A stretch of 64,000 nt of DNA from Rugalucina vietnamica (GCA_964017185.1 OZ024884.1:193501-257500); one strand, 5' to 3'; shown: positions 1 through 11,885, counted from the first letter of the stretch. The notes: generated by a model from the letters alone, not told the origin. Program-made: numbers and translations.

Positions 1-2640
1 AACGAACTTATAGTTCAACTTATGCAACTCATCCAACTCAGCATGCAACTTATCCAACTCATCGAACACATCGTATAACTTATCAAACTCATCGGACTCA
101 ACATACATCATATCCAACTCATCGAACTCAGCTTACAACTTTACGAACTCATCCAATTTACTGTTCAACTTATCCAACTCATCGAACTCAGTGTACAACC
201 TATCCAACTCATCCAACTTACTGTTCAACTTATCGAACTCATCGAACTTACTGTTCAACTTATCGAACTCATCCAACTTACTTTTCAACTTATGCAACTT
301 ACCCAACTCAGCTAACAACTTATCCAACTCATCCAACTTACTGTTCAACTTATCGAACTTAACGAGCTCATAGTTCAACTTATGCAACTCATCCAACTCA
401 GCATTGAACTTATCCAACTCATCGTATAACTTATCCAACTCATCCAACTCAACACGCAACTTATCCAACTCATCGAACTCAGCTTGCAACTTATCCAACT
501 CATCCAACTTACTGTTCAACTTATCCAACTCATCGAACTCAGCTTACAACTTATCCAACTCATCCAACTTACTGTTCAACTTATCAAACTCATCAAACTT
601 ACTGTTCAACTTATGCAACTCATCCAACTTAGCATGCAACTTATCCAACTCATTGAACTCAGCGTATAACTTATCCAACTCATCCAACTCAACATGCAAC
701 TTATCCAACTCATCCAACTCAACATGCAACTTATCCAACTCATCGAACTCAGCTTACAACTTATCCAACTAATCCAATTTACTGTTCAACTTATCCAACT
801 CATCGAACTCAGCTTACAACTTATCCAACTCATCCAACTTACTGTTCAACTTATCGAACTCATCGAACTTACTGTTCAACTTATCGAACTCATCCAACTT
901 ACTGTTCAACTTATGCAACTTACCCAACTCAGCTTACAACTTATCCAACTCATCCAACTTACTGTTCAACTTATCGAACTTAACGAGCTTATAGTTCAAC
1001 TTATGCAACTCATCCAACTCGGCATGCAGCTTATCCAGCTCATCGTATAACTTATCCAACTCATCCAACTCAACATGCAACTTATCCAACTCATCGAACT
1101 CAGCTTACAACTTATCCAACTCATCCAACTTACTGTTCAACTTATCCAACTCATCGAACTCAGCTTACAACTTATCCAACTTACTGTTCAACTTATCAAA
1201 CTCATCGAACTTACTGTTCAACTTATGCAACTTACCCAACTCAGCTTACAACTGATCGAACTCATCGAACTTACTGTTCAACTTATGCAACTTACCCAAC
1301 TCAGCTTACAACTTATCCAACTCATCCAACTTACTGTTCAACTTATCGAACTTAACGAACTTATAGTTCAACATATGCAACTCATCCAACTCAGCATGCA
1401 ACTTATCCAACTCATCGAACTCTTTGTATAACTTATCCAACTCATCCAACTCAACATGCAACTTATCCAACTCATCCAACTTACTGTTTAACTTATTGAA
1501 CTCATCGAACTTACTGTTCAACTAATTCAACTTACCCAACTCAGCTGACAACTTATCCAACTCATCCAACATACTGTTCAACTTATGCAACTTACCCAAC
1601 TCAGCTTACAACTTATCCAACTCATCCAACTTACTGTTCAACTTATCGAACTTAACGAGCTCATAGTTCAACTTATGCCACTTACCCAACTCAGTATACA
1701 ACTTATCCAACTCATCCAACTTATTGTTCAACTTATGCAACTTACTCAACTCAGCTTACAACTTATCCAACTCATCCAACTTACTGTTCAACTTATCGAA
1801 CTAAACGAACTTATAGTTCAACTTATGCAACTCATCATACTTAGCATGCAACTTATCCAACTCATCGAACTCAGCGTATAACTTATCCAACTCATCCAAC
1901 TAAACATGCAACTTATCCAACTCATCGAACTCAGCTTACAACTTATCCAACTCATCGGACTCAACATACAACTTATCCAACTCATCGAACTCAGCTTACA
2001 ACTTATCAAACTCATCGAACTTACTGTTCAACTTATCGAACTCATCGAATTTACTGTTCAACTTATGCAACTTACCCAACTCAGCTTACAACTTATCCAA
2101 CTCATCCAACTTACTGTTCAACTTATGCAACTTACCCAACTCAGCTTACAACTTATCCAACTCATCCAACTTACTGTTCAACTTATCGAACTTAACGAAC
2201 TTATAGTTCAACTTATGCATGCAACTTATACAACTCATCGAACATTTCGTATAACTTATCCAACTCATCCAGCTCATCGAACTTACTGTTCAACTTATGC
2301 AGCTTACCAAACTAAGTTTATAACTTATGCAAGTCATCGAACTCAGCATGCAACTTATCCAACTCATCAAACTCAGCGTATAACTTATCCAACTTATCTA
2401 ACTCAACATGCAGCTTATCAAACTCATGGAACTCAGCGTATAACTTATCCAACTCATCGAACTTACTGTTCAACTTATGCAACTTATCCAACTCATCGAA
2501 CTTACTGTTCAACTTATCCAACTCATCGAACTCATTCTTTAACTTATCCAACTCAGCGAACTCAGCATGCAACTTACCCTACTTATCGAACTTAACATTC
2601 AACTTAGGTTACTCAACTTACTGAACTCTTCGAACTTAAC
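1..2640. repeat. 30-bp minisatellite array
   Basis: About 88 head-to-tail copies of a 30-bp unit, itself built from three roughly 10-bp sub-units such as CAACTTATCC, AACTCATCCA and ACTTACTGTT. Because 30 is a multiple of three, every frame shows a 10-residue periodicity. The minus strand reads leucine-rich decapeptides such as LDELDKLNSK, the plus strand QLIQLIELSL. Units ending GCTTAC put a minus-strand stop into the periodic frame, so no long protein results. The array begins outside the window and decays after about 2200. I read it as satellite DNA, not a gene. Confidence 0.9.
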
Positions 2641-3130
2641 TTAAATATTAAGACATATTATAAAGTATGATATCCTATGTTCCCCAACCTATATGCTAAC
2701 TATTATAACTCATCCAACTCAACTTACATTGTTTAGTTCGTTCTACACATCAGCTTCTATTTGTTATATTAAATGAAACTATAACAACTTATCCTACTCA
2801 ACTTACATCTTTGATCATCCCGTATGGTATAAGTATCTTCAATATATAAGGAATATAACGGTCCACAGAATAAATACGGTAAGCTGTAAGCTGAGCTAGA
2901 TGAGTTAAGCTAAGCTGAGAATTCGTTGCGTTTTCGCCTCAAGAAAGACCCGAACTATCAGCCAAAATATGTGCATACTTTTTGTCCCTATGTGCTGAGC
3001 ATGATGAGCTGAGTAAGTTGAGCTGAGTTGAGATGTGACACTGTACCTTTCCATTGTGTAGATATTCGGGACCGGGAGTATGAAGTATAAGTCTCGAACG
3101 GCCTGTAGCCCTTCCTCTTATCACCGATTT
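2641..3130. other. decayed edge of the minisatellite
   Basis: Scattered relics of the 30-bp unit lie in array orientation at about 2706-2728 and 2787-2812, and in inverted orientation at about 2880-2925 and 2985-3035 (TAAGCTGAG and GATGAGCTGAG motifs). No coding signal. Confidence 0.5.
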
Positions 3131-3688
3131 CGTGGCAAAAACTTTTCGAAAAAGCGAAAAATTAATGATCTTGCATAGCCTGGATTTTGTTCAACCAACA
3201 GTGAGAAATTTTGATTAGATTTGTGAACTCATTACGGCAGGAACACTGTATGATAAAATAGCGCTGCTTCATCCGATGCGTCGACGTCGAGTTTCTTACC
3301 AACATTTTGATCGACACATACACTTCTTTTAGCTTTTGCAAAGTTGATAACCGTCGAAAGACCATTAGATTTTGACAACATATTAAACAAATAATGGCGT
3401 GATACCATGCAAATTGTTGCCGTATTTAAAAGCCATATGGCCAATTAGTGGGCAATTGTTTTCTTGTCTCCAGGTTTTAGAAAACACAAAATTCAAAGTG
3501 CTCCGAGAAGCGCCACATCGGTTGCCTTGGAGACCGATATCTCCAAGTGTATGTAGGTTTTGATTCCAATTTTCCCATATAATATTCAGGAAGGCCTTAT
3601 CTATAAACTCATATATCTTTATTTGTATAGCATAAAATATTTTTGAAGATATCGGCACAGTCCTAAAACTTTCCGGACAACCCTCGTA
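3131..3688 (-). mobile_element. unclassified relic with one mariner-like end
   Basis: The right edge reads as an inverted mariner/Tc1-type terminus (GGGTTGTCCGGAAAG on the minus strand) followed by TA at 3687-3688. A minus-strand reading frame of 91 codons (3383-3658) starts just inside it, and two shorter ones follow (3232-3444 and 3162-3365). I do not recognise their products, and no matching left terminus is visible. The segment may be a truncated DNA transposon, or unique sequence beside a solitary end. Confidence 0.3.
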
Positions 3689-3692
3689 TATT

Positions 3693-4203
3693 ACAGTTAC
3701 AAACGTATAGGATATAACATTAATGTTATGCGACGGTCTGCATGCTTTTTGTTAACCAAATTATGGTTGATAACTATGCTGCCTTTTTAATTGCACGCCA
3801 GCCAGTGGGTCGGGCGTCAGACTCTATGATCGTCTCGGCTGACCTATTCATTGTAGTGGGTTTGGACCAGAGATTTTTGTCTGCTGCTTGGTCCACCGGG
3901 GTACAACTGGTGTTTTTGTGTTTTGCTCCTGATTTTCAGTGATGTTTTTGGCGCACAGGGATCCCAATCGCCTAACAGTTTATTGTATCTGTGAGTCTTT
4001 GTTTTGATAAATTTTGGGCGTTATCATGATTTATTTATTTATCCTTGATGATTCATTGACTAGTTAGAGATTCGTCACGAGGACCAAAGAACTAAATGTT
4101 GTGAACCACTGCGGAAGCTGAGGGTGAGCAAAATGCCTGTAAAACTACTTTAAGCCCGCAAGTAATTTTATATTTCTGATCGTTCCAAGGAGTTATCCCA
4201 GTG
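3693..4203 (+). mobile_element. Penelope-like element, 3' fragment
   Basis: This 5'-truncated copy holds the last part of the reverse-transcriptase ORF plus its 3' untranslated region. The protein end includes RIGYN and, in the frame at 3742-3942, VGRASDSM, both typical of the tail of this RT family. The same block occurs inverted at 49330-49776. The non-coding tail (GCGGAAGCTGAGGGTGAG, then AAGCCCGC) ends at CTGATCGTTCCAAGG. That is exactly where the terminal module of the family starts elsewhere (for example 56326). The copy is decayed. Confidence 0.65.
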
Positions 4204-4540
4204 GTTGTTTTAAAAGGGTAGCCATGCTTCGTCGTGCCGCTGTGGTCCACAATTTCAATAAAAGGATAAATCGATTATAAAAGCTCGGTTGCCTATCATG
4301 TTTAGTGATAATTGGATCGGGGCATTGATGGGCCCGCTGTTGTTTTCAATCCCCACGTGCAATGAACATTAACATTTCGAGTTTGAATAATACACCAAGG
4401 CTCAATTTAAATATGCACACCATTAGACTGGCAAGCCTTGGTTTAGATAAAATGTTTCGGTTTATGTTAGATTTGTGATTCGTCATAAACTCTGGCTTCA
4501 ATATATCTCAAAACGTAGAGTGACAAAGTATCATTTTCTT
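4204..4540. other. no recognised feature
   Basis: AT-rich spacer with no ORF, tandem repeat or shared family that I can see. A weak resemblance to 17900-18090 hints that the dispersed repeat that follows may begin here. Confidence 0.3.
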
Positions 4541-4890
4541 GGACATGTTCCATGCAACAAAACAATAAAATTTGTGATCGTTTCGTGAGTTAAGAAATAT
4601 TTTGGATCTAAATATCGTATATTGTTCAAAATGATCAGCTTATAATGTCAAGTTTAAAATAAATTGTTCACATGTTGACCTTTTTGACACTGTATTTAAA
4701 GGTAGTTGTAATAGTTTTCGCACACACAAAACTCATTGTGATGAATTGTTTTGGAGATGGACTTTGACATAATCTCGTGGAAGAAATCTTATGTTTTGTT
4801 TTAAAAACAATACAACATGACTGCGTTAAATGCAGATTATAAGTGTTCTATTCGATATTTGTTAAATACTGTAACCTGTTATTAGCCCAG
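4541..4890 (+). repeat. dispersed repeat J, copy 1
   Basis: Aligns by eye with 18090-18475. Shared landmarks in order are TTTGTGATCGTTTCGTGA, a TTGTTCAAAA block, TATTGACCT, TTTAAAGG, AATAGTT followed by a CAAACAC-like block, and TTAAATACT before a TGTTAT. Divergence is substantial, so the family is old. Confidence 0.55.
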
Positions 4891-4977
4891 TAAAATGGTT
4901 GGAGGATCCCTAACAATTTGCAAAAGGAATCCTTTCTGGGTTGCCTTTTTTCTCCTGAATATATTTTATTATAAATT

Positions 4978-5393
4978 TTAACGAATCGTTAGCTAACGAC
5001 ATCATTAATTTTGAAATATGAGTCCCAACTGGCCAAGTAAGAGACAAGACGATTCGACCCTAAATGGCTTTAAATGTCATGAATGACATGCATAAAGAAG
5101 ACTAGAATTTCGTGAAATATTCTGGTATGACTTATCCAAGCATCACATACAGCTTACTTTATGGCCAAACTCTGCCAAGTAGCTCTCTTATCGGCATTTT
5201 TAAGAAACTTTCTGGTTTGATTCAGTAGTTGCCCGTGTAGCATGCTGGGTAAAGTTTAGTAATGAATTCTACCATAAACATGATCTACAACTTCGTGACT
5301 AAAATGTACTAAGTAATTCGAAACTAATATCAATAGTTTGGATGAAATTCTCAGGCTGAAACAATTATGTTTCAAGACGAACCAGTCTTCCTG
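4978..5393 (+). repeat. dispersed repeat M, copy 1, part 1
   Basis: Homologous to 21558-21924 (landmarks ACGAATCG, GCTAACGACATC, GATTCGACCCTAAATGGC). It stops at CCTG (5390-5393), resumes at CCTG (8794-8797) and resumes again after 14068. Copy 2 is continuous through both points. Confidence 0.8.
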
Positions 5394-5596
5394 TAGCTCG
5401 TTTCAGGAAGCTCTCTTAGGACATATCTTATCTTATGATCGAGACTTATCTTATGAGTGACTTGTGATCTATCTTAACGGTAAGACTAATCTTATGTTTG
5501 AGGTTGTGACTTGCTCATAAGATTTATCTCAATTCAGGGTCAAACACAACAAACAGTTAGTTTCAAGTATGTTAAATAATAAAATTTATTTAGTAT

Positions 5597-5677
5597 TGGT
5601 GATAGCTCAGTGGATTTATGCAAGTAATGGAATAAGTATTTTTGCCAAAATATGAACCAGGCGATCCGAGATCGAAT

Positions 5678-5710
<33 letters not shown>
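5597..5710 (+). repeat. tRNA-like SINE head with T-run
   Basis: A pol III A-box-like TAGCTCAGTGG (5603-5613) is followed 54 bases later by a B-box-like GAGATCGAATCC (5668-5679), then a run of about 30 T (5681-5710). It shares CCAGGCGATCCGA with the head at 6551, so both belong to one family. Confidence 0.55.
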
Positions 5711-6550
5711 CTATTTTAATATAAATACATGCACTTAGATCTACAAACTGTTTCATTGTAATGTGTTTGCCTTATACACTGTATGATAAACCTAATGCAT
5801 CGGGCAGCCGATCTGGGTAAATATAGTCAATTTGCCATATTGAACTTAGGTCTAGTTATACTCGCAATTATGTATACAGTTCCTGATGTTTGCAGTTAAA
5901 ATAAATATTGGTACAAAAATATGGCCCTGAGAAATAATAGATGGGCTGCTTGTACCGCTATACGCTACTGACTGGCCATCTGATTAGGCTACTGGTTAAC
6001 CGTGCAGGTCTGAGCCTGCCTAGAAATTGTGGTTATGTAAAACCTTCCATACACCTAAGCCTTACTTTGGAACTTTATACTGAGCCAAACACAACGCATC
6101 ACGATTATGGGATGTTTTCGCATCTAAATGAAATGTAAGACAGTCTACCATACATATGCTGGTCAGCAATCGCCTATGAATTAATAGGGTACAATTTGGC
6201 TTTCAGAGTATGGACCATTGAGCTCGAATGAGATTGGCCAAAGCGGTTATTTTGGTGGCATGCGCCTCCTGCGAGATTCTGGAAGTCAGTCTTCTTTTTG
6301 GATCGTGAAAAATGATTAATTTCTTGAGACGCATAATACAGAATGTTACAACCAGATGTTGTTAGATTCCAGTAGAAATAAAGTTTATTTGTTTAACATA
6401 AATAAATCATTGTTGCTAAGTATATTTGGAGGCAACGTCTCGGCTTGAACATTGCTGTTGAATGGGGCGTTAAGAATTAACTAAACAAACTAATTAAAAT
6501 AAAATGTTGGCCTTTATAAATACTGAACCAATGAATAAAAAATATGATTC

Positions 6551-6730
6551 GGTGGCTCAGTGGTAAGCTATGTTGTCTTCTGTCCAGGCGATCCGATTTC
6601 AAATCCGGTCTTGGTAATATTTTCTTGTGTTTTCCCTACACATAAACACGTCCGTCATTTTAGTTTACTATTAAATAAGTTCAGTCATAAGAATCAGTGA
6701 CAGTCTTGGGGGTCTGATGCCCCGTTTTCA
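6551..6730 (+). repeat. tRNA-like SINE, second copy
   Basis: A-box-like TGGCTCAGTGG (6553-6563) and B-box-like GATTTCAAATCC (6595-6606), with the shared CCAGGCGATCCGA just before the B box. The spacing fits a tRNA-derived head better than the 5597 copy does. The body and 3' end are not defined, so the end coordinate is approximate. Confidence 0.5.
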
Positions 6731-7379
6731 AAAGACCAGAACAATGTCTCAAAGGTCCTGGTTCTAGTATTGCATAATTAGGGCAATAGCCCAATGTATT
6801 CTGAGCCTATAACTATTAAAAGTTTTGATTATTTCCTCCATATAGTTTAAAAAAGGCGATTTTAGCGGGGGTGGGGTCAAAATTTCATATGTGAGAAAAA
6901 TTATTTTTTTTTGCTTTTCCTTGCTTGTAGTCCTTTAATTCCACTACTGTATCATATTTTGTGCATGCAACACTGTGTTAAGTGCGATAAACATGCATTA
7001 TGCCATTGAATAAAAATTGAAATATTACAACGTCAACATTTTGGGTACAAACCTTTAGCAGTTACCTGTATAATATTATTGTCCCAGTACTATCAAAAGA
7101 TTAAAGAAGACACTGTTACCTCATGAGAAAACCTGCTATTTTTATATGCAAAACCATATACCCAAATCTGCGATGACCAGCCAGCTACTCAGAATCCTGT
7201 CATTAATTAACATAACTTCAATCCATCTTCTATGTGTTGCACAGCTTGATTAGAGTTTGATCTTAACCAAAAACATTTTCTCCAGACACGGCCAATTGTG
7301 ACAAAACTTGGTCACACTGAGCAACCTTGCATGAATATTATTTACCTGTATAAACCTGTAACAACACGGCCTTTTGTGT

Positions 7380-7545
7380 ATTTATTTATTCTGATTCAGT
7401 TTAATGCCCATTTTAAGATTATTTCAGCTCGTATGAGATGGACCAATCAGTAGGTGGACGAAAACACGAGAACCCAGACAAACCGCCTGGCATACGCAAA
7501 AACAGAACTTGGCTTGTCTTACATGTGTCCCGTTTCAGTGTAATG
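7380..7545 (+). repeat. dispersed repeat L, copy 1
   Basis: Matches 58172-58375 (landmarks CCAATCAGTAGGTGG, AGAACTTGGCTTGTCT, ACATGTG). The partner copy ends with GGGCTCAAACCC, a possible B-box, so the family may be SINE-like. Confidence 0.5.
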
Positions 7546-8793
7546 GATGTGTCGTAGTAATTCTAATCGTAAACTTTATTTTTGGTTCAATTAGAATATG
7601 GCCGAACATCCTTTAATAGTAACAATTTTTCAGTCATTTTGGGATTCAGCCACGTATTACTTCTTGTACCCAGAACTCTGGGAAGTTAATGTGTTACAGG
7701 CACAGCACGGCTCCCAACGATTTGATCAAACACAGGGCCTCTATTTAGAGTCGATTGCATTAAAGAACCGAAAGACACATATTTTGACGCCTAACGTGGT
7801 ATAATATGCAAATAGTTTTATGAGAATGGATGGCAAACTGTGTAAACATCCTAAAAGTTGGAAGCTTCACGTCGCTGTATAGTACCAATGACAAAGACAT
7901 TTTTAGTTCCGTACTGGCTAATAGTGGCCATAGACAGTGGTGGCATCGTACCGACGTGACTGAAAAGTTGTTGATTTGGAAGTTAATTCATTTTTTAAAA
8001 AAAGTAAAACAATCCACCAATGCTACTGTTTGTGGTGCAAGAGGTTACTGGCCGTGTAAACAATTGGACAATATTAGTATAGAATGAATTCATAAGTTTA
8101 TTCCACAGAATGTACAGTATACGTATACCCTCATTTTCTGGGGAATGGAACATAAAAAAGTGGTTATAAATCATGCAGATTTGTGTAAATTTTGGAAACA
8201 AATGTAAATATCCATTTTTGTACTTTATACATGGCTTAAAATTTAACTTCTGTTTTGTTTTCTTTTTATTTTTAAGTTTTAAACAATTTCACATACTTGG
8301 GCTCTAGTACTGAGATAACATTTTGGGCTGTAGGGTAGTGTCCCCCCCACTCGAGTCCCAGAACGCCATTCACATATTTTATGTAAAATATGACAATGCA
8401 TTCACATGCAAAAGGATTTCTTGGGACTCGGGGGGAACAATGTCAAATAAATACTTTTCTATTTTTCTATATGTTTAATACAAACTATGCCCATTTAAAC
8501 CCAAAAATAAAGCAGTACATCTTTTGAAACAAAAACCTCAATCCAATATCAAGAACTATGGACTACAAGCAAGCATGTATTAAAAAACAAAAGCGTTTGA
8601 CCAAAATTTATTTTTTCTCAAAATCTGAGGCAGCTATACATTATAACCCCCATTACCACCGTCAGAGGTCCTTTGTGTCCTATTGTAAGGACTAAAGTTA
8701 TGACATCTTAAGGATGAAACATACCTTATACCCAAATTAGTCCTAAGTTCAAACTTAGGATAAAATATTCTTAAACGCTTTGTGAAACGAGCC

Positions 8794-9654
8794 CCTGGAT
8801 AACGAATCAATCGAAAATTTGTGGCAAGACTTTTCAGAATCCAACCAATATTGACACTTTAGTGAAAATATAAAACACATTCTTTGTTTAAAGTTCGATA
8901 AATATCTCGTTTTTCATTATCGTGCTTAGTGCAACAACTGCAACATTTCAACCGTTTCTAGATAATTGTTTTAGAAATGTGTTCATGTAAAAATGAAAGT
9001 TTGACTAAATTGTCTCTGTGTTTTCTTTTTGTGTCGACAAATGCGTCTGCACATACATGTATGTACCCCTAACGACCTTGTCTCTCCCATGGGAAACACA
9101 ATCGACGTTGACTTGCATTAAATTATGATATTGTGTTCAGCAACATTTGTTCCCATTCGTTTGCATACTCATGAGTACATCGTTGTGTCCCTTTGCATGC
9201 GTCCGTAGTCGTCAAGACAAGTCTTATTTGAGCCGCCTCATGGGAAAACCAACAATGTGGTTTCAGAACAGGTCCGACACAAACCGGCCTGTACAAGCAC
9301 AAAAAAAAGAGGTAGAAGCTTGAAACTTTGGATTTAAGTAGAAGAGGAATTGTACTATCCGAGTAGCGAAAACAAAGGCGCTGATCAGCTTCGCGGTTGC
9401 CGCGAAGCTGATCTGCGTCTTTGTTTTCGCCTATGCAGATTGTTGGTTTTCCCATGGGGCGGCTCATTTGTAAATGAATTCGAAATACGTGTGACGACGA
9501 AGACTTTTCGCATATGTGTGTAAGGGTTCGCAGCAAAACCTAATTATTATGTCAAGCGAAGGGTTGTGCTCCGAGCAATCTCTGTGATTGCTTGCAATCG
9601 TTTACGAACTATACTGAATATTGATTCATTGCAGCGGATATCGAATTCGACTTA
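8794..9654 (+). repeat. dispersed repeat M, copy 1, part 2
   Basis: Nearly identical to 21921-22780, including a MITE at the same position. It is interrupted at TA (9653-9654), where copy 2 runs on without a break. Confidence 0.85.
9230..9465 (+). mobile_element. MITE family C, copy 1
   Basis: A 236-bp element with terminal inverted repeats GAGCCGCC...GGGCGGCTC and AACCAACAAT/ATTGTTGGTT, flanked by ATTT on both sides (9226-9229, 9466-9469). Its core is a hairpin at 9366-9430 with 14-bp perfect inner arms GATCAGCTTCGCGG/CCGCGAAGCTGATC and a 3-nt loop, extending with mismatches to about 31-bp arms. The minus-strand frame across it (9123-9536) is element sequence, not a gene. Confidence 0.85.
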
Positions 9655-10179
9655 CACTCCCGGTAAATTAAAAACAACATATTTTGCGTTTCTCCGCAAC
9701 CATGGCAAACGCGAAATTTTCATTTCTCGGAGAAACACCGCGAAATAAGCCAGGTAGACAAAATCCCTCGGTGTTTCTCTATGAAATGTCTCGGTGTTTC
9801 TCCGAGAAAGGTAATTACCTTGATTTGTCGATCAAAGTCGGTTTCGCGGAGTTTCACGGAGGAATTTTGAAAATGAGTACATGTATAATAATTTTTGAAT
9901 AAATATAAAACATTTAAATCTAAGTTTTTACAAGTATGTAACTTACGGATATTACGTATTTCTATATAAGGCTTATAATCCATATTTAATGTTTTGTTTA
10001 CATTAAATTTTATAACGACCTTTATCACCTGTGTTTTGTTTCACACCATCTACGATTACCCGATCTTTGAACATAAGAATGGATGCATTTAATATTTAAG
10101 GGTGTCATTAGATATTCGTAGCTTGAGCATTGTCCTTTCGGACAAATAATCAAATAACCACACTTCCAGTGAACATATG

Positions 10180-10465
10180 GATAATCAGTAACCAGGAAAA
10201 CATGTGAACCCCTTACACCCCACTTTCATGTACAAAATCTGGGGTTTGCAGGGGTCACGTATACCTATTGTTCTTATTTTTGATCAGCACATTCTGTGTG
10301 TATTCTGCAGAACCGCCTCGGCGATACGGTGCTAAGGTGTACCCACAATCAATGTTTTGAGCAAATTATTAAGATGTCAAAAATTTTCCATGAAATTTTC
10401 AATTTTGCTTTCGAAAAAATTCTCTATACATGTATCATTGCATGGGCAAGTTTTCGTAATGAATA
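10180..10465 (-). repeat. dispersed repeat H, inverted copy
   Basis: Reads in reverse the family seen at 30145 and 50090: GGGGTTTGCAGGGG, ACCGCCTCGGCGA, GTACCCACAATC, and ending TGCATGGGCAAGTTTTCG. It lies inside the 4.4-kb element. Confidence 0.65.
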
Positions 10466-11253
10466 ACATTTGATCGAAGGTATTTAATTGTGTACAGTAG
10501 CAATGTTGTAATAGGCTGTTTGCTTTTAATGCATGCATGTCAGGAGAAGGACGGGCCATCAAAATGACAAGAATATACCGGCCGCAACCTTTTCTTTGCG
10601 AAGCAAACACACTATCTGTAAGACCACTGCGGCCAGTCTTATTAAATTTCAGTACCTTAGTCGTCCGCCAGCATTACTTGGTAAGCTGTCAACGTACTAA
10701 CCATTATCACATATTAAGATTATGGCTCAATATAAATCACAAATGATTTGGCCACTCGTAAATGTATACTGGTACGTATTATAACGAACCTACATGTAGT
10801 AGGAAGGAATTTTCGTAAAAAAAAATTATTCTCCATGAAAAACCACAAAGCCGTATAAATCATGAACTGATGGGATCGCCTAAATTGATACCCTTTCGCC
10901 CTAATCCATGCATGGTTTAAACAACAAAAATAGTCAACAAAACTTACAGAAATTATTGTTGACTTATGTGGCATACTTGTAGAGTGGGGGAGACAGAATC
11001 ACCAGGAGGTGTGTGTTCACCATGCATGTGTACTTGTTTCGTATTCTCTTATAAACACGAATATGACAATGCTCCTTCGCATGATCGGAAAACTGTCTGC
11101 CGTAAAGTGAAATATAAAATCAAGCAAATAAATAATGCCGACCGTGAAGCGAATACTGTCATATGACTTCATCCCAACTGACGCTTTGTACATCACCTAA
11201 ACATGAATGAACTTGTCCATGTATTTTTATTGACGAACATGCATCATTAAAAT
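10466..11253. other. interior of the 4.4-kb element, nothing recognised
   Basis: Several frames of 66-84 codons occur on both strands (10537, 10720, 10966), with no domain, codon or splice signature that I can support. Confidence 0.35.
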
Positions 11254-11491
11254 GAGCCGTCTCGTGAGAAAGAAAACCAACAATGTGGTTTCCGAACAGG
11301 TCCGACACAAACCAGGCTGTTCAAGCACAGAAGTTGGCAGGAGGCTGGAAGTTTTGGATTTAGAAAGTAGACGAATTGTACTTTCCGTATGGCGTAAACA
11401 AGGGCGCTGATCAACTTCGCATATACGGCGAAGCTGGTCAGCGCCTTTGGTTTCGCATATGCAGATTGTTTGTTTTCTCATGAGGCGGCTC
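11254..11491 (+). mobile_element. MITE family C, copy 2
   Basis: 238 bp with the same GAGCCG/CGGCTC ends and AACCAACAAT/ATTGTTTGTT subterminal pair, flanked by AAAT at 11250-11253 and 11492-11495. The central hairpin (CTGATCAACTTCGC...GCGAAGCTGGTCAG) is less perfect than in copy 1. Confidence 0.8.
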
Positions 11492-11604
11492 AAATCATTC
11501 TTGAGTAAAAAGTTTTTAGTTTCCATTCTTATTTTATTCCACGAATTTGAAAGTTATATGGCATAATTTCTTTATAACATCACAGACACTAATGGCAGAA
11601 GCGC

Positions 11605-11885
11605 TTTCGGAAGGAGAGGTTCTTTAGTGGTTCTTTTTGTTTTATGTCTTGGTGTTTAAAATTTTTTGTGCTGTTGGCGCCTTATGTATGTTTTCATATT
11701 TTTAGTTAAGTTAAGGTAACTGAGTGGCCACCTATTGGGAAAATAGCTGCTCATTCGGCTTACGATATGTTTCATGGTATAAGTACCTGATTGTTAGTTT
11801 GGTTTTTTCCCACCTCGGTTTTTGGAGTGGGAATCTTTTTCTGATTGCGCCTTTTCCTGATCTTTGCCTACTTGTACCTTTTCCC
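11605..11885 (+). mobile_element. Penelope-like terminal module A, solo copy
   Basis: Shares CTGTTGGCGCC, GAGTGGCCACCTATTGGG, CATTCGGCTTACGA, CACCTCGGTTTTTGGAGTGG and TGCCTACTTGTACC with the copies at 24895, 30775, 32965, 42635, 49000, 52433 and 56326. No adjacent RT sequence. Confidence 0.7.

Larger units (their letters stand above)
5394..8793. mobile_element. 3.4-kb non-autonomous DNA element in repeat M
   Basis: The unfilled site in copy 2 of repeat M (21921-21924) shows this block is an insertion. It is flanked by a direct 4-bp duplication CCTG. The ends are imperfect inverted repeats: left AGCTCGTTTCAGGAAGC, right (reverse complement) GGCTCGTTTCACAAAGC. Subterminal DNA on both sides is rich in CTTAGGA and ATCTTATG motifs. 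No transposase frame is visible. The longest frames (5941-6138, 7598-7804, 7830-8087) match nothing I know. It carries two tRNA-like heads and a copy of repeat L. Confidence 0.7.

Noticed and set aside
133-528. 131-codon leucine-rich minus-strand frame
   Set aside because: Product of the 30-bp minisatellite. Neighbouring units carry stops in the same frame.
1906-2595. 229-codon plus-strand frame
   Set aside because: Satellite read-through. The pattern changes register part-way, as expected from unit indels and not from a protein.
9123-9536. 137-codon minus-strand frame
   Set aside because: Translation of a MITE and its flanks, repeated at 22351-22659 and 11227-11526.
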